Shown here piece after piece: positions 1-8,401 of a DNA stretch of 64,000 bases (position 1 is the first letter of the stretch; each line of letters opens with the position of its first letter). Under the pieces are notes generated by a model. It made no database searches and was not told the DNA's origin. It saw only the letters and a list, made by a program, of their open reading frames with translations. The translations under genes were made by a program, and so were the position numbers. This stretch comes from Bacteroidota bacterium (GTDB lineage: Bacteria > Bacteroidota > Bacteroidia > B-17B0 > Aurantibacillaceae): NCBI GenBank assembly GCA_018267655.1, contig JAFDYB010000065.1:23647-87646 (forward strand), given 5' to 3'.

Positions 1-593
1 CCACCATCATATCCTAATCCAAAAGTAATTTGTTTTTGATTTTTTCCATCAATATCCATTATCCACAATTCTAAATCACCACTCCTATCGCTGGTAAAAA
101 CAATTTTATCTCCCTTTGGTGAAACCGTTGCTTCTGCATCATAGCCGGGCGTATTAGTTAATTGGGTTATTATTTTACCCTTTTGATCGGCAACAAAAAT
201 ATCGAAAGAGTTATATATTGCCCATAAGTATTTGCCTTTAATATGTGGGGTAGGAGGACAAGAGTCGTTTGATTTAAATGTGCTTGCAAATAAAACATCT
301 TTACCATTAGGCATAAAATAACTACAAGTAGTTCGTCCTTTGCCATTGCTAATCATTTTTGGTTTGTAAGTTGAGTCAATTTTTTCTTTTGAAAGATTCA
401 TTACAAAAATTTGATCGCATTGTAAACCCCATTTCTTATAATTACTTTGAAATGAAACTGACGAATTATCAGGTGAAAAATAGGCTTCGGCATTGTCGCC
501 GCCAAAAGTAAGTTGAGTTAAATTTTTAAGATGTTTTTCTTGTGAGAAGCAAAGCTGAATAGCAAAAATAAAAATAATTGATAGTTTGTGCAT
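1..593 (-). CDS. PD40/TolB-like beta-propeller protein, N-terminal part (cut by window edge)
   Basis: The frame runs leftward from the ATG at 591-593 to the window edge with no stop, giving the first 197 residues. Residues 1-18 form a signal peptide ending in CFSQ, so the protein is exported. The rest shows TolB/PD40 propeller blades: SPDNSSVSFQS near residue 41 and, late in the fragment, SPKGDKIVFTSDRSGDLELW followed by MDIDGKNQKQIT. Such proteins are common in Bacteroidota as secreted or periplasmic propellers; the ligand cannot be told from the fragment. The gene is divergent from the efflux operon that begins at 682. The fold is fairly certain, the function unknown. Confidence 0.8.
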   Translation of the reverse strand, partial: MHKLSIIFIFAIQLCFSQEKHLKNLTQLTFGGDNAEAYFSPDNSSVSFQSNYKKWGLQCDQIFVMNLSKEKIDSTYKPKMISNGKGRTTCSYFMPNGKDVLFASTFKSNDSCPPTPHIKGKYLWAIYNSFDIFVADQKGKIITQLTNTPGYDAEATVSPKGDKIVFTSDRSGDLELWIMDIDGKNQKQITFGLGYDG

Positions 594-650
594 AAAATTT
601 GAAAGCTCAAAAATACAATTTTATCTAAAATAATAAAAAGTTATATTCAT

Positions 651-675
651 AAATAGTTATATTTGTCAACTATTT
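651..675 (+). promoter_or_regulatory. Promoter -7 box of the efflux operon inside a perfect inverted repeat (candidate MarR operator)
   Basis: AAATAGTT at 651-658 is matched by its exact reverse complement AACTATTT at 668-675, with 9 bp between them. TATATTTG at 658-665, an exact match to the Bacteroidota -7 consensus TAnnTTTG, lies between and overlaps the half-sites. The predicted transcript start is about 670, giving a leader of about 12 nt before the ATG at 682. Half-sites 17 bp apart around the -7 box suit a dimeric MarR repressor blocking RNA polymerase. The sequence is seen directly; the regulator assignment is inferred from the adjacent marR-like gene. Confidence 0.65.
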
Positions 676-681
676 TGAAAA

Positions 682-1155
682 ATGCAAAATAACTGCGAGC
701 TTCCTTTTGGTACTAATTTACTTGTAATGTCTAAGCTATATTACGGGGTTATTAGCTTGCATTTAGAGAAGCTTGACATTGATAGATATTATTCGGTTTT
801 ATTTTTTATATACAATTCTCCTAAAAAATGCTCGCAACAAGCCATTGCCGATGAGCTTCGCATTGACAAAACGGCTATGGTGAAAGTAATTGACTATCTT
901 TCAGAAAAAGAGTTAGTAAAACGCGAAACTGATAAAATCGACCGCCGCAAACACTTTATTATTCTTACTAAAAAAGGTAAAAAATACGCAACTGACATTG
1001 CATCTGTTTTTCAAAATCTCGATAAATCAATCTTTAAAAATATAAACATGAAGCAAAAAAAAGATTTAAGCGATGTTTTAAATACAGTTAAAAAAAATCT
1101 AATGAAACAGCCATCAAACGCAGTAGTTTTTAAATATAAAAAATTCACAAAATGA
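682..1155 (+). CDS. MarR family transcriptional regulator
   Basis: 157 residues with the MarR winged helix-turn-helix: the recognition region CSQQAIADELRIDKTAMVKV (about residues 50-69) is followed by YLSEKELVKRETDKIDRRKH, the helix and charged wing hairpin typical of the family. It is the first gene of an operon; its stop overlaps the start of the next gene (ATGA at 1152-1155), so translation of the membrane fusion protein is probably coupled. MarR proteins usually repress efflux genes and release DNA on binding small aromatic or toxic compounds. An inverted repeat over its own promoter supports autorepression of the whole pump operon. The inducer is unknown. Confidence 0.93.
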   Translation: MQNNCELPFGTNLLVMSKLYYGVISLHLEKLDIDRYYSVLFFIYNSPKKCSQQAIADELRIDKTAMVKVIDYLSEKELVKRETDKIDRRKHFIILTKKGKKYATDIASVFQNLDKSIFKNINMKQKKDLSDVLNTVKKNLMKQPSNAVVFKYKKFTK

Positions 1156-2204
1156 AATTTGGTAAAAAAATAATTTTAATATCTCTTTTTGTAGCCCTCT
1201 TAATTGGTTTAAAAATTCTTTTCTTCCCAAAAGAAAACCACGACCAAAAAGGGCAAGGCAAAGGAAATGCTAAGCACCCTCAATCGGTTAACTATATTGT
1301 GGCAAGTAAAAAAAATATAAGCAATACCATATACTCAAACGGAACAATTGGTGCTTTTAATGAATTAGAGTTAAAACCTGAAATACAAGGCAGGGTTGTT
1401 GACATTTATTTTAAAGAAGGACAACAGGTTCAAAAAGGTCAGTTATTAGTAAAGATAAATGATGCCGATTTTCAAGCACAATTACAAAAAATAAAATCGC
1501 AAATTAATTTATCGCAACAGAAATTTGAAAGGAGTAAAAAACTCCTTTTAAATAATGCCATTAGTAAAGAAGAATTTGAAACCCAAGAGAATGAATTAAA
1601 TTCGTTTAATGCCGATAAAGCTTTTGCTGAAGTGCAAATACAAAAGTGCAACATTACCGCGCCATTTAACGGAAAAATTGGATTAAAAAACATAAGCATA
1701 GGTACCTTTATTACGCCCACTTCAACCATTACAACTTTGGTGCAAACTTCGCCTATGTTTGTTGAATTTTCGTTACCCGAGCAATATTCACAAATTGTAA
1801 AAGAAGGTAATTCTATTGATTTCCAATTATCTGATACTACACATTATAAAGCAAACATTTACGCAAGTGATTTTAAAATTGATGCCTCAACAAAAACAAT
1901 AAAATACAGAGCTATATATAATGGAAATAAAAACATACTAAGCGGATCATTTGCAAAAGTATTTATTGACTTGGGTACTACAGTAAACTCGATTTACATT
2001 CCAACTCAATCCATTGTTCCTATTTTTAAAGGACAAAAAGTATTTGTGATAAAAAATAATAAAGCAAGTTCAGTAAAAATTCAAACCGGCTTACGAACCG
2101 ATAATTTAATTCAAGTAATTAGTGGCTTAAACGAAGGTGACTCAATCATTACTACAGGATTATTGAGTTTAAAGGATGGTTCGGATATTAAAATTATTAA
2201 ATAA
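1152..2204 (+). CDS. RND efflux periplasmic adaptor (membrane fusion protein)
   Basis: 350 residues of the HlyD/AcrA-type adaptor family that links an inner-membrane RND pump to an outer-membrane channel. A hydrophobic N-terminal segment (about residues 7-23) anchors it. Next come a half lipoyl-like domain (EGQQVQKGQLLVKINDADF), a short alpha-helical hairpin rich in Gln/Lys/Glu (residues about 110-160), the second lipoyl half with NITAPFNGKIGLKNISIGTF, and a beta-barrel domain. The gene overlaps marR by 4 bp and is followed after 5 bp by the RND pump gene. The order regulator-adaptor-pump-channel is the complete tripartite system. The substrate cannot be read from sequence. Confidence 0.94.
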   Translation: MKFGKKIILISLFVALLIGLKILFFPKENHDQKGQGKGNAKHPQSVNYIVASKKNISNTIYSNGTIGAFNELELKPEIQGRVVDIYFKEGQQVQKGQLLVKINDADFQAQLQKIKSQINLSQQKFERSKKLLLNNAISKEEFETQENELNSFNADKAFAEVQIQKCNITAPFNGKIGLKNISIGTFITPTSTITTLVQTSPMFVEFSLPEQYSQIVKEGNSIDFQLSDTTHYKANIYASDFKIDASTKTIKYRAIYNGNKNILSGSFAKVFIDLGTTVNSIYIPTQSIVPIFKGQKVFVIKNNKASSVKIQTGLRTDNLIQVISGLNEGDSIITTGLLSLKDGSDIKIIK

Positions 2205-2209
2205 CTAAA

Positions 2210-5200
2210 ATGGATATCGCCTCATTAAGTGTAAAACGACCGGTATTAGCAGCGGTAATGTCATTTATAATAATTTTATTTGGCGTTATCAGCTATACTT
2301 TTTTAGGCATACGCGAATTTCCTTCTATCGATCCTCCCGTTATTACTGTTCGCACTAATTACACAGGTGCTAATGCCGATGTAATTCAATCGCAAATCAC
2401 TGAACCACTCGAAAAAGTAATTAATGGGATAGAAGGCATTAGAACTATTTCGGGAGCATCTAATCAAGGTGCAAGCGTAATTACAGTTGAATTTAATTTA
2501 AGCACAAATCTAGAAGCAGCAGCAAACGATGTTCGCGACAAAGTGTCGCAAGCAGTTAGACAATTACCCCAAGACATAGATGCACCTCCTGTAGTTACTA
2601 AAGCCGATGCCAATAGCGACGCCATAATTTCGATGACTTTATTGAGCGACACTCGAAATTTGTTAGAGGTAAGTGACTATGCCGAAAATGTATTGGCACA
2701 AAATCTTCAAACAATACCGGGGGTTAGTCAAGTTCAAATTTGGGGGCAGCGCCGCTATTCAATGCGTATTCGTTTAAAACCTAAAGAGCTTGCGGCCTAT
2801 CAATTAACTCCGTTAGACATTAAAAATGCACTTACTAAAGAAAATGTTGATTTACCTTCTGGGAAAATTGAAGGTATTAAAACTGAGTTAACGGTTAATA
2901 CCATTGGAAAACTATCAACGGTTAAAGATTTTGAAAACATGTTGATTAAACAAGATGCTAATAATTTGGTTTATTTAAAAGATGTTGCTAAAGTTGAATT
3001 GGGTGCCGAAAACGAAGAAACAAATTTAAAAGAGTCGCAAATACCAATGGTTGGTTTAGCGCTTGTACCGCAACCTGGCGCAAATTATATTGACATCTCG
3101 AATGAGTTTTATAAGCGTTATGAGAAATTAAAAAAATCGCTTCCAGCAGATTATAAAATTAATATTGCATTAGATAACACCAGATTTATAAAGCGCTCTA
3201 TTAAAGAAGTTGAAGAAACGCTTATCATTGCTTTAATACTCGTAATTATTATCATCTACTTATTTTTTAGAGATTGGCTCATTGCCTTCCGTCCATTGAT
3301 TGATATACCAGTGTCGCTAATTGGCGCATTTTTTATTATGTACATTATGGATTACTCAATTAATGTACTTACGCTGCTTGCTATTGTTTTAGCAACGGGA
3401 TTAGTTGTTGACGATGGAATTGTAGTTACCGAAAATATTTTTAAAAAACTTGAAAAAGGCTTATTACCAAAACAAGCAGCCATTGAAGGCACACGCGAAA
3501 TATATGTGGCGGTAATTTCAACATCGCTAACACTTGCCGCAGTATTTATGCCGGTAATATTTTTACAAGGATTTGTAGGTCGTTTGTTTAGAGAATTTGG
3601 AGTTGTAATAGCAGGCTCTGTACTAATTTCAGCTTTTGTTTCGTTAACATTAACGCCAATGCTTAATGCAAAGCTTGTTCGGAAAAATCATCAAAAGCGA
3701 AGTAAATTTTACGAAGCAACTGAACCATTTTTTGTTTGGTTAGATACAAGCTTTAAAAACTCTTTAACTCGATTTTTAAAAACTCCTATGCAAGCTGTTG
3801 CAGTGCTAGTTATTTCAATAGCTGCAATTTTTTATTTTGGAGGACAATTACAATCAGAACTATCGCCACTCGAAGATAGAAATTGGTTGCGCGTAATGGC
3901 AACCCTTCCAGAAGGAACAAGTTACGAAGCTACCGACTCGTTAATGGACAGATTTTCCAAATTTATTTCTGATTCGGTAAAAGAAAAAACAGTTTTACTT
4001 ACAGTTACCGCACCGTCGTTTGCGGGTTCAGGAGCAGTTAACACAGGTTTTATGCGCTTAACTTTAACTGAATCGCAAAACAGAAATCGATCGCAACAAC
4101 AAATTGCAACCTACATTAACAAACACTTAAATCAATTTCCTGAAGGCAAAATATTTATTATTCAAGAACAATCTATCACATCGGGCGGCGGACCTAAAGG
4201 AACATTACCGGTACAATATGTTTTGCAAACAAACGATTTTAACGAATTAAAATCAAAGCTACCAAAGTTTATGGAAGAGGCTTCTAAAAGTCAGGTGTTT
4301 CAAGGAGTTGACGTAAATTTAAAATTTAATAAACCTGAATTAGTGGTTGAAATAAATAGAGAAAAAGCAAAATTATTAGGCATTTCAATTTTAGATGTTG
4401 CTCAAACTATTCAACTTGCTTTAAGCGGACAGCGCTTTAGTTATTTTACAATTGGCGACAGACAATATCAAGTAGTTGGGCAAGTTGAACGGCAAGACAG
4501 AGAAAAACCATCAGATCTTGGTGATTTATACGTTAAAAGCGCGAGCGGACAAATGGTGAAGCTAGATAATTTAATTAAAATTTATGAGCGTAGCAGTCCA
4601 CCACAATTATATCATTATAACCGTTATCAATCGGCAACAATATCAGCAGGATTAGCACCCGGCAAAACAATTGGAGATGGTATAAAAGAAATGGATAGAA
4701 TTGCAAAAAGCTTATTAAACGATTCGTTTAAAACTGATTTAAGTGGCCCTTCGCGCGATTTTGCTGAAAGCTCATCAAATATCGTTTTTGCATTTATCAT
4801 CGCATTATTATTAATCTATTTAATTCTATCTGCTCAATTCGAAAGTTTTGTTGAGCCCTTCATTATCTTATTAACTGTGCCAACAGCACTTGCAGGGGCA
4901 TTATTTTCTCTTTGGTATTTTAATCAAACTTTAAATATTTTTAGTCAAATAGGTATGATTATGTTAGTTGGTTTAGTTACAAAAAACGGAATTTTAATTA
5001 TTGAGTTTGCAAATCAATTAAGAGAAAAAGGCGCTAATATTAAAGAAGCTTTAATTGAAGCAGGTACAGCGCGACTAAGACCAATATTAATGACAAGCCT
5101 TGCAACAATGCTAGGAGCATTGCCAATTGCATTAGCCTTAGGGGCAGGTTCAAAAAGTAGAATGGGAATGGGCATTGTAATTATTGGGGGCTTACTTTTA

Positions 5201-5284
5201 TCAATGGTGCTAACGCTTTATGTGATCCCTTCGATTTATTTATTAATTATTCGCGACAAAAAAAATAAAAATGAAACGCATTAA
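2210..5284 (+). CDS. RND family efflux pump, inner-membrane transporter (HAE-1/AcrB-like)
   Basis: 1024 residues, normal length for the hydrophobe/amphiphile RND family. The N-terminus (SVKRPVLAAVMSFIIILFGV) is typical, as is the first porter-domain signature FPSIDPP near residue 38. The proton-relay aspartates are D401 and D402 in TM4 (GLVVDDGIVVTENI), and the partner lysine is present in the TM10 region (GLVTKNGILIIEFANQLREKG). Two periplasmic porter loops lie between TM1-2 and TM7-8. The last 14 bp overlap the outer-membrane channel gene. The pump should export drugs, detergents or metabolites using the proton gradient; nothing here suggests the CusA metal-type residues. All key catalytic residues are intact. 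Confidence 0.96.
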   Translation: MDIASLSVKRPVLAAVMSFIIILFGVISYTFLGIREFPSIDPPVITVRTNYTGANADVIQSQITEPLEKVINGIEGIRTISGASNQGASVITVEFNLSTNLEAAANDVRDKVSQAVRQLPQDIDAPPVVTKADANSDAIISMTLLSDTRNLLEVSDYAENVLAQNLQTIPGVSQVQIWGQRRYSMRIRLKPKELAAYQLTPLDIKNALTKENVDLPSGKIEGIKTELTVNTIGKLSTVKDFENMLIKQDANNLVYLKDVAKVELGAENEETNLKESQIPMVGLALVPQPGANYIDISNEFYKRYEKLKKSLPADYKINIALDNTRFIKRSIKEVEETLIIALILVIIIIYLFFRDWLIAFRPLIDIPVSLIGAFFIMYIMDYSINVLTLLAIVLATGLVVDDGIVVTENIFKKLEKGLLPKQAAIEGTREIYVAVISTSLTLAAVFMPVIFLQGFVGRLFREFGVVIAGSVLISAFVSLTLTPMLNAKLVRKNHQKRSKFYEATEPFFVWLDTSFKNSLTRFLKTPMQAVAVLVISIAAIFYFGGQLQSELSPLEDRNWLRVMATLPEGTSYEATDSLMDRFSKFISDSVKEKTVLLTVTAPSFAGSGAVNTGFMRLTLTESQNRNRSQQQIATYINKHLNQFPEGKIFIIQEQSITSGGGPKGTLPVQYVLQTNDFNELKSKLPKFMEEASKSQVFQGVDVNLKFNKPELVVEINREKAKLLGISILDVAQTIQLALSGQRFSYFTIGDRQYQVVGQVERQDREKPSDLGDLYVKSASGQMVKLDNLIKIYERSSPPQLYHYNRYQSATISAGLAPGKTIGDGIKEMDRIAKSLLNDSFKTDLSGPSRDFAESSSNIVFAFIIALLLIYLILSAQFESFVEPFIILLTVPTALAGALFSLWYFNQTLNIFSQIGMIMLVGLVTKNGILIIEFANQLREKGANIKEALIEAGTARLRPILMTSLATMLGALPIALALGAGSKSRMGMGIVIIGGLLLSMVLTLYVIPSIYLLIIRDKKNKNETH

Positions 5285-6569
5285 TTTGATATTATTTTCT
5301 TTTTTAATTTATTTTGCTAGCTCGCAAAACACTCTAAGTATTGAAGATGCCATTAAAAACGCATTGAAAAATAATTACGGACTAATTATTTCAAAAAACT
5401 TAATAGCCATTGCAAAATCACAAAACAATATTGGTACAGCCGGAATGTCGCCTACGGTTACTTTAAATGGAAATTTAGGCTTAACTACATCTAACTCTCG
5501 CCAAGAGTATTTAACCGGACAAATACAAGAGCGTACCGGTGCTAACTCTTATTCTGGAAATGCCACATTAAATGCAGCTTGGCAATTATTTGATGGCTTT
5601 CGAATGTTTGCAGTAAAAAAACGATTAGGGTATAATGAGCATTTGACAGATATTCAACTCAAGCAATTAATGGAGGTAACAACATACTCAGTTATTTTAA
5701 ATTATTTTGATATTGTTCGTCTTTCCAATCAAATAAAAGCTGCTGAAAAAAACATTGAAGTTTACTCAGAATTAAAAAATATTGCAACCCTAAAATCAAA
5801 CTATGGCAGTGGCTCAAACGTTGATTTGTTAATGGCTTTAACTGAAGAAAATAAAATAAAAAGTGATTTGATAAAATTAAAACAACAATTACAAACAACT
5901 AAATACAACTTAAATATTTTAATGGTTGCGCCTTCTGAAAATGACATTTTACCAAGCGATTCAATTATTATAAATTATCAGCCTAAATTAGATGAACTTA
6001 AAAAAACATTAGCTGTAAGCAATTCCTCTGTAAATATTTCAAAGCAAACCGAATTAATAAATCAACAAAGTGTAAAGGAAGCTCAAAGTATTTACTTGCC
6101 ACAAGTACAGTTTAATTTGGGTTTAAACGAACAGTTTAATAGAAGTCAGGTTGGTTTTATGTTGTTTAGCAAGCAATTAAATTTATCGCCAAGTCTTTCT
6201 GCAGGATGGACATTATACTCAGGCGGATACAATAAAAAAATTACTGAACAAAGGAAATTAACTTTACTCAATCAGCAATTAACAACGAAGCAATTTATTT
6301 TTCAAGTAGAAGGCATGGCATATTTGCATTACACTTTATTGCAACAAAATTTTGAAATATTAAAACTTGAGGGAGAGAATTTAAAAAATGCAACAGAGCT
6401 ATTACAACTATCAGTTGAACGATATAAAAATGGAAAGGCTGCCTTGCTTGAAACACTCCAATCTCAAAAATACCTTGAAGACATAAAAGTGAGATATATA
6501 AATGTACTTTACGAATTAAAGCGCGAGGAAACAGAGCTATTAAAAGCCAACGGCAAATTAATAAATTAA
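5271..6569 (+). CDS. TolC family outer-membrane efflux channel
   Basis: 432 residues with a signal peptide (MKRINLILFSFLIYFASSQ) and the two-repeat TolC/OEP architecture: long amphipathic helices rich in Asn, Gln, Leu and Lys around residues 20-220 and 240-430, with beta-strand segments such as SYSGNATLNAAWQLFDGFRM and QLNLSPSLSAGWTLYSGGYN at equivalent positions of the two repeats. It starts inside the end of the pump gene, so the three genes are translated together. It forms the outer-membrane exit duct of this pump. A rho-independent terminator follows directly. Confidence 0.94.
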   Translation: MKRINLILFSFLIYFASSQNTLSIEDAIKNALKNNYGLIISKNLIAIAKSQNNIGTAGMSPTVTLNGNLGLTTSNSRQEYLTGQIQERTGANSYSGNATLNAAWQLFDGFRMFAVKKRLGYNEHLTDIQLKQLMEVTTYSVILNYFDIVRLSNQIKAAEKNIEVYSELKNIATLKSNYGSGSNVDLLMALTEENKIKSDLIKLKQQLQTTKYNLNILMVAPSENDILPSDSIIINYQPKLDELKKTLAVSNSSVNISKQTELINQQSVKEAQSIYLPQVQFNLGLNEQFNRSQVGFMLFSKQLNLSPSLSAGWTLYSGGYNKKITEQRKLTLLNQQLTTKQFIFQVEGMAYLHYTLLQQNFEILKLEGENLKNATELLQLSVERYKNGKAALLETLQSQKYLEDIKVRYINVLYELKREETELLKANGKLIN

Positions 6570-6580
6570 AAAAAGAAATA

Positions 6581-6615
6581 AAAAAAGCCCGCAAATTTTT
6601 GCAGGCCTTTTTATT
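6581..6615. terminator. Bidirectional rho-independent terminator between the efflux operon and rplI
   Basis: A-rich tract, GCC(C)GCAAA, TTT loop, TTTGC(A)GGC and a T-run form a hairpin with A/T tracts on both sides. It lies between two convergent operons, so it can stop transcription from either direction. Confidence 0.8.
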
Positions 6616-6630
6616 TAAAATACGAAACTC

Positions 6631-7074
6631 TTATTCTGCTATAACTTCAAATTTTACAGTAGCAGATACCTCTTTAAATAATCTAACTTTTGCGTTGTAA
6701 GTGCCAAGCGCTTTAATTGAATCTTCAATTTCAATGTTTTTGCGTTCTACTTTATAGCCCGCTTTTTCAAGAGCCTCAGCTATTTGAATGTTAGTAACAG
6801 AACCAAAAATTTTACCACTTTCGCCAGCTTTAGCGCCAACCTTAATAGTTACATCTGATAATTTTTGAGCATTTTCAGTTGCCTCTTTACGAAGCTTATC
6901 TTCTTTATATGCTTTTTGTTTTATCATTTCGCTATTCATGCGTTTTTCGCTATCGGTTGCTAAAACAGCCTTGCCTTGCGGAATTAAAAAATTACGACCG
7001 TAACCATTACGCACTTTTATTAAATCATGCTTATATCCTAAGCCTTTAATATCTTGTTTTAAAATAACTTCCAT
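6631..7074 (-). CDS. rplI: Ribosomal protein bL9
   Basis: 147 residues beginning MEVILKQDIKGLGYKHDLIK, the conserved bL9 N-terminal domain (residues 1-50, with VRNGYGRNFLIPQGKA), then the connecting helix and a C-terminal domain. It is the last gene of rpsF-rpsR-rplI, the usual order. The ATG at 7072-7074 is preceded by an unusually strong Shine-Dalgarno sequence, listed separately. bL9 binds 23S rRNA near the L1 stalk and helps maintain reading frame. Confidence 0.97.
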   Translation of the reverse strand: MEVILKQDIKGLGYKHDLIKVRNGYGRNFLIPQGKAVLATDSEKRMNSEMIKQKAYKEDKLRKEATENAQKLSDVTIKVGAKAGESGKIFGSVTNIQIAEALEKAGYKVERKNIEIEDSIKALGTYNAKVRLFKEVSATVKFEVIAE

Positions 7075-7082
7075 TGTTTTTT

Positions 7083-7089
7083 CCTCCTT
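7083..7089 (-). promoter_or_regulatory. Perfect Shine-Dalgarno AAGGAGG before rplI
   Basis: On the minus strand AAGGAGG (7 nt complementary to the CCUCCUU of the 16S rRNA 3' end) stands 8 nt before the rplI ATG, inside the 20-nt gap after rpsR. No other start examined in this window has such an extended match; rpsF and rpsR have A/T-rich leaders with none. Bacteroidota ribosomes are known to mask their anti-SD, so an SD this strong is unusual. Confidence 0.8.
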
Positions 7090-7094
7090 ATAAA

Positions 7095-7364
7095 TTATTT
7101 TAATAAATCTGCTACGTAAGGCATTAAAGCAATATGGCGCGCACGCTTAACCGCTTGAGCTACTTTACGTTGATATTTTAATGAAGTTCCTGTAAGACGA
7201 CGAGGAAGTAGCTTTCCTTGCTCATTAATGAACTTTAATAAAAAATCAGGATCTTTATAATCAATATATTTTATACCGCTCTTCTTAAAACGGCAATATT
7301 TTTTACGACTTACCTCTTTAGTTTGAGGGTTTAAATATCGCATTTCTGTTTTTGTTGCACTCAT
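7095..7364 (-). CDS. rpsR: Ribosomal protein bS18
   Basis: 89 residues with the bS18 core: [20 protein letters not shown], then [20 protein letters not shown] and [18 protein letters not shown]. The N-terminus has a lineage-type extension with [16 protein letters not shown]. It is the middle gene of the rpsF-rpsR-rplI operon. bS18 pairs with bS6 on the 30S platform; in Flavobacterium both are reported to help sequester the 16S rRNA 3' tail, which is relevant to the SD next door. Confidence 0.97.
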   Translation of the reverse strand: MSATKTEMRYLNPQTKEVSRKKYCRFKKSGIKYIDYKDPDFLLKFINEQGKLLPRRLTGTSLKYQRKVAQAVKRARHIALMPYVADLLK

Positions 7365-7389
7365 TTATTTAAACTTTTAATATTAAACA

Positions 7390-7764
7390 TTATGCCGAAG
7401 CGTTTTCTTTCTTTTTATTTGGTTTTGCTTCCGACAATTTGCTGCGGCGCTTTTCAGAATAAGCAATTGCATGTTTATCTAAAGATACCGTTAAAAAGCG
7501 CAGAATTCTTTCATCGCGTTTGTAAATTACTTCTAAATTAGCCACAATATCAGCCTTTTCAGAGGTAAATTCAAATAAATGATAAAAACCTGTTGTTTTC
7601 TTTTGAATTGGATAAGCCAACTTGCGTAAGCCCCAATGTTCCTCATTTATTACCTTTCCTCCCAACTCAGTAATGCTTTTTTTTAATTTTTTTGCGGCCT
7701 CCTTTGCCTGTTCATCAGACAAAACGGGAGTTAAAATGAAGACCGTCTCATAATGTTTACTCAT
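7390..7764 (-). CDS. rpsF: Ribosomal protein bS6
   Basis: 124 residues starting MSKHYETVFILTPVLSDEQ, the standard bS6 N-terminus, with a Lys-rich tail after residue 100 (SKLSEAKPNKKKENASA). The open frame extends 12 codons further upstream, but that part lies over the promoter (-7 box at 7787-7794), so the ATG at 7762-7764 is the real start. First gene of the operon with rpsR and rplI. bS6 binds bS18 on the 30S platform. Confidence 0.96.
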   Translation of the reverse strand: MSKHYETVFILTPVLSDEQAKEAAKKLKKSITELGGKVINEEHWGLRKLAYPIQKKTTGFYHLFEFTSEKADIVANLEVIYKRDERILRFLTVSLDKHAIAYSEKRRSKLSEAKPNKKKENASA

Positions 7765-7786
7765 TTTTGTAATTTTAAATGGGCTG

Positions 7787-7819
7787 CAAATGTACAACAT
7801 TTTTTTATTATTATCAAAA
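7787..7819 (-). promoter_or_regulatory. Promoter of rpsF-rpsR-rplI
   Basis: On the minus strand TTTTG at 7819-7815 (-33 box), a 20-bp spacer, then TACATTTG at 7794-7787, an exact TAnnTTTG -7 box. The next bases are CAGCCC, a GC-rich discriminator. Predicted start of transcription about 7782, 18 nt before the rpsF ATG. Confidence 0.8.
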
Positions 7820-7932
7820 CTTTATAAGTGATAAAAATTGGAAAATTGTTGAAATCTTACTGTAAAACTTTAATATATTTTTAGATTTTAGTGCTAAAAA
7901 TCATAAAAAATTACATAAAATTGTAAAACTAA

Positions 7933-8328
7933 GTGAAACTACTAAAAATATCATTCATAATTACATTGTTTTTACTCTTCATTAATGATTTAAATGCACA
8001 ATCAGGAGGGCGTAAACGCGAACATAAAAATCAAAGCAAAGGCTCTATCTTTAAAAGACACCGTAGCTCAGGCCATGCCGATAAATTTGCTTCTGGAAAT
8101 GGCAGAAAAGGCTTATTTGCAAGGCTTTTTAGAAAAGATAGACCGGCATGGGTTTATCATAGCACAAAATCCGGTAGAGCGCAAGTTCGCGAAACCAGGA
8201 ATTTGTTCACTAGATTTCGTACAAAAGGTAGAGTGTATCGCGAGGGCATTTTAGCAAAACAAAACACCGAAAGGGCCAAAAGAAGAAGTCGCGGTAATTC
8301 AAGCTTTCATCATAAGCGATATTTTTAA
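7933..8328 (+). CDS. Small, strongly basic exported protein of unknown function
   Basis: 131 residues from a GTG start; no ATG is available before the signal peptide KLLKISFIITLFLLFINDLNAQ. The mature part (about 108 residues) is packed with Arg, Lys and His, for example GGRKREHKNQSKGSIFKRHR, and ends SFHHKRYF. It has aromatic spots (PAWVYH) and no cysteine. I recall similar short basic exported proteins in many Bacteroidota genomes, without a known role. Such charge suggests binding to an anionic partner (LPS, nucleic acid, phosphate-rich polymer), which is only inference. It stands alone between rpsF and the RRM gene. Confidence 0.75.
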   Translation: MKLLKISFIITLFLLFINDLNAQSGGRKREHKNQSKGSIFKRHRSSGHADKFASGNGRKGLFARLFRKDRPAWVYHSTKSGRAQVRETRNLFTRFRTKGRVYREGILAKQNTERAKRRSRGNSSFHHKRYF

Positions 8329-8346
8329 GTAATTTTCAGCTAAATT

Positions 8347-8377
8347 TTTGGGAATTATATTTTTTTGTATATCTTTA
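8347..8377 (+). promoter_or_regulatory. Promoter of the RRM RNA-binding protein gene
   Basis: TTTG at 8347-8350, a 19-bp spacer and TATCTTTA at 8370-8377 (7 of 8 matches to TAnnTTTG). Predicted transcript start about 8382, giving a 20-nt leader before the ATG at 8402. Confidence 0.65.
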
Positions 8378-8401
8378 CTGTAATTATACATTTTAGGAAC
8401 C

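Noticed and set aside
7765..7800. Upstream extension of rpsF
   Set aside because: It overlaps the consensus -7 box, and the usual bS6 N-terminus begins at 7764.
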